Source: JBGPEQ01 sp050180895 (lineage in GTDB: Bacteria; Pseudomonadota; Alphaproteobacteria; Dongiales; Dongiaceae). Taken from it: 64,000 bases of DNA. The notes under the pieces were generated by a model. That model was not told where the DNA came from. It searched no databases and worked only from the letters and a program-made list of their open reading frames with translations. Location: assembly GCA_050180895.1 (NCBI GenBank), contig JBFXDS010000007.1:124001-188000 (forward strand), in the 5' to 3' direction. Position numbers and translations under genes: made by a program. Below, piece after piece: positions 44,670 to 53,651 of this stretch (the first letter of the stretch is position 1; every line of letters starts with the position of its first letter).

Positions 44670-46268
44670 TCAGCCGAGGAACGGCGCGTCCTCGCGCAGC
44701 TCGATCAGGGTCGGACCATCGGCGGCGAAGGCGGCGGCGAGCGCCGCCTTGAACCGGCCGAGGCTGGTCGGCCGCACGGTCCGGCAGCCGAAGGCCTTGC
44801 CGAGCTTGATGAAGTCGGGATTGCGCTGGCGCACGCCCAGCTCGGGGATGCCGCGCTCGACCATGCCCTCGGCGATCTGGGCGAGGGCGTCGTTGTTCCA
44901 CAGGACGATGGCGATCGGCAGCCGCAGCTCGACCGCCGTGGCCAGCTCCTGGACGGTGAACAGGAAGCCGGCGTCGCCGGCCAGGGCGACGGTGGCGCGT
45001 TCCGGTGCCGCCAGCTTGGCGCCGATGGCCGCCGGCAGCGCATAGCCGAGGGTGCCGTAGCCGAGCGGATGGAACCAGCAGCGCGGCCGCTCGCAGCGGA
45101 AGTAGTAGCAGCCGGTATAGGCGATCTGCGTCATGTCGCTGGCGACGATGCCGTCCGCCGGCAGCGCCGCGCGCAGGGCGTCGAGCACGCGCGCATGCTT
45201 CTGTTGCAGTGGCGCCAGGGCGGGCCGGATGCCGTCACGCAGACGGGCCAGCGCGGCGCGGTCGATCTCGCTGCGCGATCCGCTGGTGATGGCGTCACGC
45301 AGAGCGGCGAGGGCGGCCGCCCCATCGGCGTGGATGGCGATGGCCGGGTCGTAATCGCGCGTGAGCGTGGCGGCATCGATATCGATGCGGATCAGCTTGC
45401 CGCCAATGGGAAGCCGGTCGATCCAGGAATCGGTCTCCGCCAGCTCGGTGCCGACGGCGATGACGACGTCGGCCTGGCGCAGCAGCTCTTGCGTTGGCGC
45501 CAGCGTCAGGGTGGAGCCGACGCAGAGCGGATGGCTGTCCGGCACCGCGCCCTTGGCCGCCACGGTCGGAATGACCGCCGCGTTAACCTTCTCGGCCAGC
45601 GCCGCGACCTGGCCGCCGCCGTCGACGATACCGCCGCCGCAAACGATCATCGGCCGGCGCGCTGCGGCGATCAACGCCGCCGCCTGCGCGATCCGCTCGG
45701 GCGCAGGGGCAGGCGGCCTGGCCGTGGCGGCACGTTGACCCAGCGCCGGTCCCGGTGCCTCCAGCAGATCCAGGGGCAGTTCGATATGGACGGGCCGCGG
45801 CCGGCCGGCCTCGAAGATGCGGTAGGCGTCGGCATAGGCGGCCGGCAGTTCGCCGGCCTGGCGGACGGTGCGGCTGAAGGCTGTCAGTGGGGCCATCGCC
45901 GCCTGCTGGGAGGTGATCTCGTGCAGCCGGCCGCGGCCCTTGCCCAGATCGTCGGTGGCGTTGACGCTCGACAGCACCAGCATCGGCACCGAATCCGAAT
46001 AGGCTTGGCCGATCGGCGTTGCCGCATTGGTCATCCCCGGCCCGGTGATCAGCACGCAGACGCCCGGCCGGCCTGAGGCGCGGGCATAGCCGTCGGCCAT
46101 GAAGCCGGCGCCTTGTTCATGACGGACGGCGACATGCCGGATATGGCTGTCGGCGAGCCCGCGATAGAGCTCGAGGGTGTGGACGCCCGGGATGCCGAAG
46201 ACGGTATCGACGCCATAGCGTTCGAGCAGGGCGATGGCGGCTTGGCCACAGGTCTGATTGGTTGTCAT
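44670..46268 (-). CDS. TPP-dependent enzyme (acetolactate synthase/AruI-like)
   Basis: A 532-residue thiamine-diphosphate enzyme. The N-terminal region VFGIPGVHTLELYRGL and VRHEQGAGFMADGYARASGRPGVCVLITGPGMTN has the catalytic Glu51. The C-terminal TPP site is GDAGFLFTVQELATAVELRLPIAIVLWNND. It is closest in pattern to 5-guanidino-2-oxopentanoate decarboxylase (AruI) and related 2-oxoacid decarboxylases that share GIPGVHTLELYRGL. True acetolactate synthases usually sit beside a small ACT subunit, which is absent here. Substrate therefore uncertain. The gene is transcribed alone. Confidence 0.85.
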   Translation of the reverse strand: MTTNQTCGQAAIALLERYGVDTVFGIPGVHTLELYRGLADSHIRHVAVRHEQGAGFMADGYARASGRPGVCVLITGPGMTNAATPIGQAYSDSVPMLVLSSVNATDDLGKGRGRLHEITSQQAAMAPLTAFSRTVRQAGELPAAYADAYRIFEAGRPRPVHIELPLDLLEAPGPALGQRAATARPPAPAPERIAQAAALIAAARRPMIVCGGGIVDGGGQVAALAEKVNAAVIPTVAAKGAVPDSHPLCVGSTLTLAPTQELLRQADVVIAVGTELAETDSWIDRLPIGGKLIRIDIDAATLTRDYDPAIAIHADGAAALAALRDAITSGSRSEIDRAALARLRDGIRPALAPLQQKHARVLDALRAALPADGIVASDMTQIAYTGCYYFRCERPRCWFHPLGYGTLGYALPAAIGAKLAAPERATVALAGDAGFLFTVQELATAVELRLPIAIVLWNNDALAQIAEGMVERGIPELGVRQRNPDFIKLGKAFGCRTVRPTSLGRFKAALAAAFAADGPTLIELREDAPFLG

Positions 46269-46461
46269 GGCACTCGGTCGTTCCGGGTTCGATCGCGAGG
46301 AGAGAGGGTGGGATGCAATGCGATCATCCAGGCTCGGAGCGGCTTTGGCAACGCGACCGTAGGAAATCCGATCTTCATCTTATCTTCACTATCCTCGCTA
46401 TCCACAAGGGGACGGCCCGTCCGATCGGTGCTAGCCTCCCCGCGCATCGAAGGGTGAGGCC

Positions 46462-46638
46462 GTGCCCGACATCATCAGCCCTTACCTCAAGCGCCCGCTC
46501 CGCTCGCTGGAGGAAGTCATCGCCGAGGCTGGGCCGACGCGGCCGGCGGACCCTGCCGTTGCGCTGAACCGCCCGCCTGCTGCGGATCGTCCGGAGACGC
46601 CGCCGCGTTCCGCCGACGGACAACCCGCTCCACGATAG
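46462..46638 (+). CDS. small conserved-looking protein, 58 residues
   Basis: Starts at GTG 46462 with AAGGGTGAGG just upstream. The product opens MPDIISPYLKRPLRSLEEVIAEAG and then becomes Pro/Ala-rich. It shows the third-position GC bias of a coding frame. I recall no named family. It is the only gene between the TPP enzyme and parS, and runs toward that site. Too short to judge further; a translated ribosome-profiling or homology check would settle it. Confidence 0.45.
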   Translation: MPDIISPYLKRPLRSLEEVIAEAGPTRPADPAVALNRPPAADRPETPPRSADGQPAPR

Positions 46639-46685
46639 GCGCGCCGGGCCGCCGGGGCGGGAAGTCCCGGCGCGGTTGGCAGACT

Positions 46686-46700
46686 TTAACGTAACGTTAA
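46686..46700. promoter_or_regulatory. CtrA box TTAA-N7-TTAA
   Basis: TTAACGTAACGTTAA, a full CtrA site, lies between the small gene and parS, 79 bp from parS. Confidence 0.6.
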
Positions 46701-46779
46701 GGCGCAATGCGGTGCAGGCGACCCCATCATCGTCTGAATGGCAAGGATATATTGCATTTTATCGATTTCGAGGTGCGCA

Positions 46780-46795
46780 TGTTTCACGTGAAACA
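46780..46795. promoter_or_regulatory. parS: parS chromosome partition site
   Basis: TGTTTCACGTGAAACA is the consensus 16-bp ParB-binding palindrome without mismatch, and it is flanked by one more matching pair (A and T). It is intergenic, just after an AT-rich stretch (46745-46769). parS sites cluster near the replication origin, so this window is probably origin-proximal. No parA or parB gene is in the window. Confidence 0.92.
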
Positions 46796-46907
46796 TTGCC
46801 GCTGACGGCGTGAGACGGGCCATGAGACCGGGACAAGTGACAGCTCCATGGCTGCCCGGCTATCATGCGACGACGCATCTGCTCGACACCATGGAAAGCT
46901 TGTCCCC

Positions 46908-47702
46908 ATGAGCCAGATGGCCCGCCGCCCGGTTCCGGCCGAGGACGTGATCAGCAAGACGCACATGCCCTTCCGGCTCGACGCCGGCATCGCCCACCGT
47001 GCCCGCATCGGCCTCATCGTGCTGGCCACCGACCACACCATCGAGCATGAGTTCCGGCAGATCCTGCGGCTCGACGGCGTCGCCCTCTACGAGAGCCGCA
47101 TCGCCAACGCGGCGCAGATCAACGCGGCGACGCTGGCGGAGATGGAGCGCGGCCTGTCGGCGGCGGCGGCCGTCATCCTGCCGGGCATCCCGCTCGATGT
47201 CGTCGCCTATGGCTGCACCTCCGGCACGGTGGTCATCGGCGAGGAGCAGGTGTTCCGGCGCATCCGCGAGGCGCGCCCCGGCGTTGCCTGCACCACGCCG
47301 ATCACCGCGGCCGTCGCCGGTTTCAAGCGGCTGGGCGTCCGCCGCATCGCCCTGCTCACGCCCTATGTCGACGAGGTCAACCAGATGTTCCGTCGCTTCC
47401 TGGAGGCGCGAGCCATTCAGGTGCCGGTGATGGGCTCCTTCAACCATGAGGACGACAACGAGGTCGCCCGCATTTCGCAGGACTCGATCAAGGACGCCGC
47501 GCGTGAGCTGGCGCGCGAGCCGTCGGTCGAGGGCGTATTCGTCTCCTGCACCTCGCTGCGCGTCGCCGACATCGCCGAGGAACTGGAGGCCGAGATCGGC
47601 AAGCCCGTCACCTCGAGCAATCACGCGCTTGCCTGGCACTGCCTCCGCCTCGCTGGCGTGACGGATGAGATCCCCAATCTGGGCCGGCTGTTCCGCGTTT
47701 AG
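46908..47702 (+). CDS. maleate isomerase / Asp-Glu racemase superfamily protein (EutA-like)
   Basis: A 264-residue protein with the two-Cys active site of the Asp/Glu racemase fold: VAYGCTSGTVVIG and FVSCTSLRVADI. The N-terminal block ISKTHMPFRLDAGIAHRARIGLIVLATDHTIEHEFRQIL and TSSNHALAWHCLRLAGV are typical of the maleate cis-trans isomerase/EutA group. EutA occurs in ectoine catabolism, but no doe/eut genes surround it, so I leave the function open between maleate-type isomerase and EutA. The start MSQMARR lies right after parS. A family A repeat follows. Confidence 0.8.
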   Translation: MSQMARRPVPAEDVISKTHMPFRLDAGIAHRARIGLIVLATDHTIEHEFRQILRLDGVALYESRIANAAQINAATLAEMERGLSAAAAVILPGIPLDVVAYGCTSGTVVIGEEQVFRRIREARPGVACTTPITAAVAGFKRLGVRRIALLTPYVDEVNQMFRRFLEARAIQVPVMGSFNHEDDNEVARISQDSIKDAARELAREPSVEGVFVSCTSLRVADIAEELEAEIGKPVTSSNHALAWHCLRLAGVTDEIPNLGRLFRV

Positions 47703-47755
47703 CTTCGCGTGGCGTCTGAAGCTCCCGCACCCTGCGGAGACCGGGACCGGCGGCG

Positions 47756-47838
47756 TGCGTGCTTCGACAGGCTCAGCATGAGGGCTTTTCTTTGTGCCAC
47801 CAGGACTCTCCCTCATCCTGAGCTTGTCGAAGGACGCA
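47756..47838. repeat. family A hairpin repeat, copy 4
   Basis: 83-bp inverted repeat as at 11733, slightly diverged (GTGCTTCGAC in the left arm). It lies between the converging isomerase and amidase genes. Confidence 0.85.
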
Positions 47839-47861
47839 GGCTGGTCATGCAGGCGGCATGA

Positions 47862-49292
47862 TCAACCCGGCGCCGGCCGGCGATCCTTCCACGGCCGTGC
47901 CGCCTCGAGCTGGGCGGCGATGCGGAACAGCAGTGCCTCGTTGCCGAAGTCGGCGCCGAACTGGATGCCGACCGGCAGCCCGTCGGCCGTCCAGTGCAGC
48001 GGCAGCGACATCGCCGGGCCGCCGCCGGCGTTGAACTGCGGCGTGAACGGGATCAGGCGGAACAGCCGCTCGTTGTAGGCGTCGAGGTCCTCGCCCATCA
48101 TGTCGGTCGCGCCGAGCGGCAGCGGCGGCTCGGCCAGGACCGGCGACAGCAGCAGGTCGTAGCGCCGGAAGAAGGCGCCAAACGATCGGCCGATGCCGTG
48201 CACGACGACCAGCGCCCGCGCATAGTCGCGCGCCGTGTAGCGCCGGCCCCGCTCGGCCCACAGCGCGGTGATGCGTTCGAGATCGCCCTGGCGCAGCTCG
48301 CGCTTCAAGGCGTCGAGCCGGGCATCGACGGCATTGCGCAGGCTGCCGGAGATGATGACGTCCATCGCCCAGCGCAGCCCGTTGAAGTCGAACGCGGGCG
48401 TCGCCTCCTCGACGTGATGCCCGAGCTCGGCGCAGAGCTTGGCGACCGACTCCACGCCGGCGACGCAGTCGGCATGCACGGGCGTGCCGGCATTGGCCTT
48501 CGTCTGCAGCGCGATGCGCAGGCGGCCGGGATCGGCGCCCACCTCCTGCAGGAACGGCCGCGACGGCGGCGGCGCCCAGTAGGGATCGCCCGGCGCCGGG
48601 CCGCTGCTGGCGTCGAGCAGCGCCGCGCTGTCGCGCACCGTGCGCGTGACGACATGGCCGCAGGCGAGCCCGCTCCAGCCTTCGCCGACATCCGGCCCGG
48701 CCGGGTTGCGGCCGCGGTTCGGCTTCAGCCCGAACACCCCGCAATTGGCGGCGGGGATGCGGATCGAGCCGCCGCCGTCGGTGGCGTGCGCCGCCGGCAC
48801 CATGCCAACGGCGACCGCGGCCGCGGCGCCGCCGCTCGAGCCGCCGGCGCTGCGCTCGGGATTCCAGGGATTGCGCGTCGGCCCGTTGACGACCGGCTCG
48901 GTCGCGGCGTTGAGGCCGAACTCCGGCGTATTGGTGCGGCCGAGGATGACGAGGCCGGCGGCCTTGTAGCGCTCGACCAGCGTGAAGTCGTGGTCGGCGA
49001 CGAAGCCGTCATAGAGACGGCTGCCGTTGCCGATGCGCGCACCCTGCTGCCAGGCATAGAGATCCTTCATCAGGAAGGGCACGCCGGAGAGCGGCCCCGG
49101 CGGCAGCCCGCGGGCGATGGCGCCGCGTGCCTCCTCGTATGCCTTCTGGACGACGGCGTTGAGCTTGGGGTTGAGCGACTCGATGCGTTCGATCGCCGCG
49201 TCGAGCAGCTCGGCCGCCGTCACCTGCCTGCGGGCGACGAGACCGGCGAGGCCGAGGACGTCATGATCGGCGTAGTCCTTGAAAGCGGCCAT
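47862..49292 (-). CDS. amidase-signature family amidase
   Basis: A 476-residue hydrolase of the amidase signature family. The start MAAFKDYADHDV has GAGGGG 9 bases upstream, which excludes the GTG three codons earlier. The Ser-cisSer-Lys triad region reads FLMKDLYAW (Lys near 78), AGGSSGGAAAAVAVG and DGGGSIRIPA. The N-terminal AAELLDAAIERIESLNPKLNAVV is typical. It most likely works in the cytoplasm on an amide or carbamoyl compound; substrate unknown. It is divergent from the phosphonate binding-protein gene. Confidence 0.92.
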   Translation of the reverse strand: MAAFKDYADHDVLGLAGLVARRQVTAAELLDAAIERIESLNPKLNAVVQKAYEEARGAIARGLPPGPLSGVPFLMKDLYAWQQGARIGNGSRLYDGFVADHDFTLVERYKAAGLVILGRTNTPEFGLNAATEPVVNGPTRNPWNPERSAGGSSGGAAAAVAVGMVPAAHATDGGGSIRIPAANCGVFGLKPNRGRNPAGPDVGEGWSGLACGHVVTRTVRDSAALLDASSGPAPGDPYWAPPPSRPFLQEVGADPGRLRIALQTKANAGTPVHADCVAGVESVAKLCAELGHHVEEATPAFDFNGLRWAMDVIISGSLRNAVDARLDALKRELRQGDLERITALWAERGRRYTARDYARALVVVHGIGRSFGAFFRRYDLLLSPVLAEPPLPLGATDMMGEDLDAYNERLFRLIPFTPQFNAGGGPAMSLPLHWTADGLPVGIQFGADFGNEALLFRIAAQLEAARPWKDRRPAPG

Positions 49293-49481
49293 CTTCTTCA
49301 CCCCTCAGATGTATCTCGCGAACCGTTATCGCCGTTGTCTTGGATCGCCAGCACGCGAGGGCGGGACGATTGGAAACGCCGCCGGACGCGATGTAACAAA
49401 TCCCTCAAGAATCGTTCATCGTGGTGCATCGAACTGGCTTCAGGTTGACGGCGCCAAAGTCATAACCTGGAGGCGTCATCA

Positions 49482-50516
49482 ATGAATACGAAAACTCTGC
49501 GCCTGGCCACGCGCGTGGTCGGCGGTGCGTTTGCCGTGGCGATCGCGGCGGCGCCTGTGCTCGCCGAGGATCTCGTCGTTTACACCGCTCTCGAAGACGA
49601 CCAGTTGGCGGACTACAAGGCCGCCTTCGAGGTCAAGAATCCCGACATCCAGATCAGCTGGGTCCGCGATTCGACTGGACCGATTACGGCCCGGCTGCTG
49701 GCCGAAAAGTCGAACCGTCAGGCCGACGCCATCTGGGGTCTGGCCGCGACCAGCCTGCTGATCCTCGACAAGGAGGGCATGCTCGAAGGCTATGCGCCGG
49801 CCGGCGCCGATGCCCTCAAGCCGGGGTTCAAGGATGCCGCCAGCCCGCCCAAGTGGATCGGCATGGACGCGTGGGCCTCGGCCATCTGCTACAACGTCCC
49901 GGAGGGGCAGGCGAAAGGCGTTCCGCAGCCGGCCTCCTGGGCCGATCTCCTGAAGCCCGAATATAAAGGTCACATCGTGATGTCGAACCCGGCCTCCTCC
50001 GGAACGGGCTACCTGACCGTTTCGGCCATCCTCCAGCTGATGGGCGAGGAGAAGGGTTGGGCCTATCTGGACGGCCTGCATCAGAACATCAACACCTACA
50101 TGCATTCCGGCTCGAAGCCCTGCGTCAGCGCGGCCAAGGGCGAATACATCGCCGGCATCTCCTTCGCCTATCGCGGCGTGCAGGAGAAGAACAAGGGCGC
50201 GCCGATCGAGATCGTCCTGCCGTCGGAAGGCATCGGCTGGGACATGGAAGCTGCCGCCATCTTGACCGGCACCGACAACTCGGATGCGGCCAAGAAGCTG
50301 CTGGACTTCGCCGCCAGCGAGGAGGCCAACAAGCTCTATGCCGCCAGCTACTCGGTGACCGCGCATCCTAATGTGTCCGGCAAGATCGAGAACTATCCGG
50401 ACAACGAAGAGCAGCTGATGATCAAGAACGACTTCGCCTGGGCCGCAGCCAACCGTGACCGCATCCTGGCGGAGTGGTCGAAGCGCTACGATACGAAGAG
50501 CGAGCCGAAGAGCTGA
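49482..50516 (+). CDS. phnS: 2-aminoethylphosphonate ABC transporter binding protein
   Basis: A 344-residue periplasmic protein after GGAGG, with a signal peptide ending near APVLAEDL. The mature start DLVVYTALEDDQLADYKAAFE and the block IQISWVRDSTGPITARLLAEKSN..ADAIWGLAATSL match the putative AEP-binding (PhnS2, Fe(III)-type) family. The following ATPase and fused permease, with phnW and phnX just beyond, support 2-aminoethylphosphonate as the ligand. A family B repeat separates it from the ATPase gene. Confidence 0.88.
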   Translation: MNTKTLRLATRVVGGAFAVAIAAAPVLAEDLVVYTALEDDQLADYKAAFEVKNPDIQISWVRDSTGPITARLLAEKSNRQADAIWGLAATSLLILDKEGMLEGYAPAGADALKPGFKDAASPPKWIGMDAWASAICYNVPEGQAKGVPQPASWADLLKPEYKGHIVMSNPASSGTGYLTVSAILQLMGEEKGWAYLDGLHQNINTYMHSGSKPCVSAAKGEYIAGISFAYRGVQEKNKGAPIEIVLPSEGIGWDMEAAAILTGTDNSDAAKKLLDFAASEEANKLYAASYSVTAHPNVSGKIENYPDNEEQLMIKNDFAWAAANRDRILAEWSKRYDTKSEPKS

Positions 50517-50550
50517 AGCGCAGGATCTCCGAGATTCGGCATATGCAGAC

Positions 50551-50648
50551 ACCCCCCACCCTGGCCCTCCCCCTCAAGGGGGAGGGAATACCGCGCCGAC
50601 GGACGCGCTTCCCTCCCCCCTTGAGGGGGAGGGCAGGGTGGGGGGTGG
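50551..50648. repeat. family B hairpin repeat, copy 2
   Basis: Inverted repeat as at 13091, with long C-rich and G-rich arms around about 30 bp. It lies inside the phosphonate operon between binding protein and ATPase genes. Confidence 0.8.
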
Positions 50649-50684
50649 TGCTGCCGTCCGCACCTTTGTCTTTCGTGCAAGAGG

Positions 50685-51770
50685 ATGAGCATGACGCCAG
50701 CGGAGCCCTATCTGGTCATCGACCGGGTGAACAAGAGCTTCGGCCGCTTTCAGGCGCTGAAGGACATCTCGCTCGCCATCGACAAGGGCGAGTTCGTCTG
50801 CTTCCTCGGTCCCTCCGGCTGCGGCAAGACCACGCTGCTGCGCGCCATCGCCGGGCTCGACATCCAGAGCAGCGGCCGGATCCTGCAGGGCGGCCGCGAC
50901 ATCTCGGCCCTGCCGCCGTCGGAGCGCGATTTCGGCATCGTCTTCCAGTCCTATGCGCTCTTTCCCAACCTGACGGTCGAGCGCAACGTCGGTTACGGCC
51001 TCGGCAACCTGGGGCTGGCCAAGGCGGAGGTGACCAAGCGCGTCGCCGGGCTGCTCCAGCTCGTCGGGCTGGCGGAGCATGGGCGCAAATATCCGGCGCA
51101 GCTGTCGGGCGGCCAGCAGCAGCGCGTCGCCCTGGCCCGCGCCCTGGCGATGTCGCCCGGCCTGCTCCTGCTCGACGAGCCGCTGTCGGCCCTCGATGCC
51201 CGCGTCCGCCTGCGCCTGCGCCAGGAGATCAAGGCCCTGCATCGACGCCTCGGCATCACCACCGTCATGGTGACGCATGACCAGGAGGAGGCGCTGACCA
51301 TGGCCGACAAGATCGTCGTCATGAACGTCGGCGCCGTCGAGCAGATCGGCACGCCGCTCGACATCTACCGCCGCCCGGCCAGCCGCTTCGTCGCCGATTT
51401 CATCGGCACCATGAACTTCCTGCATGCGCAGGCCATCGACGCGGCGCGCGTCCGCGTCGGCAGCATCGAATTGTCGTTCGCCGACGGCCTGCCCGGCCTC
51501 CGCCCCGGCGCGCCGGTGACCCTGTGCGTCCGTCCGGAGGATGTCGTCGTGCGCAGCGTCGACAGCGCGACCGCCAATGCGTTCGCCGCGCGCATCGCGG
51601 ACCTGGAGTTTCTCGGCTCGTTCTATCGCGCGCGGCTGTCGCCGCCCAGCAACGGCGTCGAGTTCGCCGCCGACTTCTCCATCAACGCCGTTCGCGACCT
51701 CGATCTGTCCCCCGACAAGCTCGTCACCATCGCCTTGCCCGCCGATCGGCTGCGGGTCTTCCCCCAGTAG
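50685..51770 (+). CDS. phnT: 2-aminoethylphosphonate ABC transporter ATPase
   Basis: A 361-residue ATPase energising uptake. Walker A GPSGCGKTTLLRAIAG, signature LSGGQQQRVALARALA, Walker B LLLLDEPLSALD and switch TVMVTHDQEEALTMADKI are intact. A C-terminal TOBE regulatory domain follows (VTLCVRPEDVVVRS...FLGSFYRARL). ATG 50691, two codons later, is an equal start because AGAGG is then six bases away. It is the second gene of the phn uptake operon. Confidence 0.92.
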   Translation: MSMTPAEPYLVIDRVNKSFGRFQALKDISLAIDKGEFVCFLGPSGCGKTTLLRAIAGLDIQSSGRILQGGRDISALPPSERDFGIVFQSYALFPNLTVERNVGYGLGNLGLAKAEVTKRVAGLLQLVGLAEHGRKYPAQLSGGQQQRVALARALAMSPGLLLLDEPLSALDARVRLRLRQEIKALHRRLGITTVMVTHDQEEALTMADKIVVMNVGAVEQIGTPLDIYRRPASRFVADFIGTMNFLHAQAIDAARVRVGSIELSFADGLPGLRPGAPVTLCVRPEDVVVRSVDSATANAFAARIADLEFLGSFYRARLSPPSNGVEFAADFSINAVRDLDLSPDKLVTIALPADRLRVFPQ

Positions 51771-51807
51771 GTGGGAACGCTTCGATGTCGGCCGGCACGA
51801 CCATCGG

Positions 51808-51889
51808 TGCGTCCTTCGACAAGCTCAGGATGAGGGATGATTTTCATGGCACGAAGAAAAACCCTCATCCTGAGCTTGTCGAAGGACGC
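51808..51889. repeat. family A hairpin repeat, copy 5
   Basis: Inverted repeat as at 11733, lying between the phn ATPase and permease genes. Confidence 0.85.
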
Positions 51890-51924
51890 GCGGCGTTGAT
51901 CCCGGTTTCCGTAAGGCGCCAAAC

Positions 51925-53643
51925 ATGACCGCAATCACGCAGGAGGCGACAGGATCGCTCTCACCCGTCGCGCGGGTGCGGCCGAAGATCGGCACCGAGG
52001 GCTGGATCATGCGCGCCGGCCTGGCCGGGCTCGGTCTCTACCTGACCGTGACGGTCGTGCTGCCGCTCTACGCCATGCTGTCGAAGAGCTTCGAGGACAA
52101 GGCGGGCGCCTTCGTCGGCCTCGCCAACTACGTTCGCTATTTCTCGGAGCCGGCGCTCTCGGCGTCTTTGTGGAACAGCCTGTGGATCGCCGGCGTCAGC
52201 ACGGCGATCACGATCCTGCTGGCCTTCGTCTACGCCTTCGCGCTGACGCGCAGCTGCATGCCGGCGAAGGGCCTGTTCCGGGCCATCGCCCTGGTGCCGC
52301 TGCTGGCGCCGTCGCTGCTGCCGGCGCTGGCGCTCGTCTATCTCTTCGGCAACCAGGGCATGATCAGGGGCCTGCTGTTCGGCGCCAGCCTCTACGGCCC
52401 GATCGGCATCATCATCGGCGAGGTCTTCTTCGCCTTCCCGCATGCCGTCATCATCATCATGACGGCGCTGGCCGCCGCCGACCAGCGGCTGTACGAAGCC
52501 GCGCAGGCCATGCGCGCCGGCCGCGTGCGCGTCTTCAGCTCGGTGACCTTGCCGGGCTGCCGCTTCGGCCTGATCAGCGCCTGCTTCGTCGTCTTCACGC
52601 TGGTCTTCACCGATTTCGGCGTGCCCAAGGTCGTCGGCGGCTCCTACAACGTGCTGGCGACCGACGTCTACAAGCAGGTCATCGGCCAGTTCAATTTCCA
52701 GATGGGCGCCGTCGTCGGCATGCTGCTGCTGGCGCCGGCCGTGATTTCGTTCGTCGTCGACCGCATCGTCCAGCGCCGGCAGGTGGCGCTGCTGTCCGCC
52801 CGCGCGGTGCCCTACGAGCCGAAGCCGAACCGGCTTGCCGATGGCTGCCTGCTCGCCTTCTGCGTCGTCGTCGCCGTCATCCTGCTGGGCATCCTGGCGA
52901 CGGCGGCGTTCGGCTCGCTCGTCACCTACTGGCCCTACAACATGTCGCTGACGCTCGGCAACTACGACTTCAACAACATCGACACCAAGGGCTGGGGCGC
53001 CTATTGGAACAGCCTGATCATGGCGGCGGCCACGGCGGTGATCGGCACGACGATCGTGTTCGGCGGCGCCTACCTCGTGGAGAAGGGCCGAGGCTTCGAG
53101 AAGGGTCGCGCCTTCATCCATCTGATGTGCATCGTCCCGCTGGCGGTACCCGGCGTCGTCCTCGGGCTTTCCTACATCTTCTTCTTCAACAGCCCCGGCA
53201 ATCCGCTCAATTTCGTCTATTTGACGATGGCCGTCCTGGTCATCGCCACGGTGACGCATTTCTACACCGTGCCGCACCTGACGGCGCTGACGGCGCTCAA
53301 ATCCCTCGATCCCGAGTTCGAGTCGGTGTCGGCCTCGCTGAAGGTGCCGTTCTATCGCACCTTCTGGCGCGTGACCGTGCCGGTCTCGCTGCTCACCGTC
53401 ATCGACATCGCCATCTACTACTTCGTCAACGCCATGGCGACGGTGTCGGCGGTCGTCTTCCTCTACGGCCCGGACACCAAGCTGGCGTCGATCTCCGCCC
53501 TCAACATGGACGATGCCGGCAACACCGCCCACGCCGCCGCCATGGGCATGACGATCGTCCTGACCTCGGCGGCGGTGAAGGGCCTGCAGCTGCTGCTGAC
53601 CCGCGGCCTGGTCCGCCGCACGCAGGCCTGGCGGAAACGGTGA
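51925..53643 (+). CDS. phnU: 2-aminoethylphosphonate ABC transporter permease (two fused domains)
   Basis: A 572-residue membrane protein with two similar permease halves, as in FbpB-type iron permeases and the putative AEP permease family. Each half has an EAA loop: RLYEAAQAMRAGRVRVFSSVTLPGCR and DPEFESVSASLKVPFYRTFWRVTVPVS. About twelve hydrophobic segments are visible, the first near LYLTVTVVLPLYAML. It forms the channel for PhnS-bound substrate and pairs with PhnT. The LysR regulator gene converges from the right with 8 bp between stops. Confidence 0.9.
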   Translation: MTAITQEATGSLSPVARVRPKIGTEGWIMRAGLAGLGLYLTVTVVLPLYAMLSKSFEDKAGAFVGLANYVRYFSEPALSASLWNSLWIAGVSTAITILLAFVYAFALTRSCMPAKGLFRAIALVPLLAPSLLPALALVYLFGNQGMIRGLLFGASLYGPIGIIIGEVFFAFPHAVIIIMTALAAADQRLYEAAQAMRAGRVRVFSSVTLPGCRFGLISACFVVFTLVFTDFGVPKVVGGSYNVLATDVYKQVIGQFNFQMGAVVGMLLLAPAVISFVVDRIVQRRQVALLSARAVPYEPKPNRLADGCLLAFCVVVAVILLGILATAAFGSLVTYWPYNMSLTLGNYDFNNIDTKGWGAYWNSLIMAAATAVIGTTIVFGGAYLVEKGRGFEKGRAFIHLMCIVPLAVPGVVLGLSYIFFFNSPGNPLNFVYLTMAVLVIATVTHFYTVPHLTALTALKSLDPEFESVSASLKVPFYRTFWRVTVPVSLLTVIDIAIYYFVNAMATVSAVVFLYGPDTKLASISALNMDDAGNTAHAAAMGMTIVLTSAAVKGLQLLLTRGLVRRTQAWRKR

Positions 53644-53651
53644 ACCGCGGC

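Noticed and set aside
44670..46268. Biosynthetic acetolactate synthase large subunit
   Set aside because: No small subunit follows and the N-terminal pattern is closer to AruI-type 2-oxoacid decarboxylases.
46908..47702. Part of an ectoine degradation operon
   Set aside because: The protein resembles EutA, but no doeA/B, eutB-E or ectoine transporter genes are adjacent.
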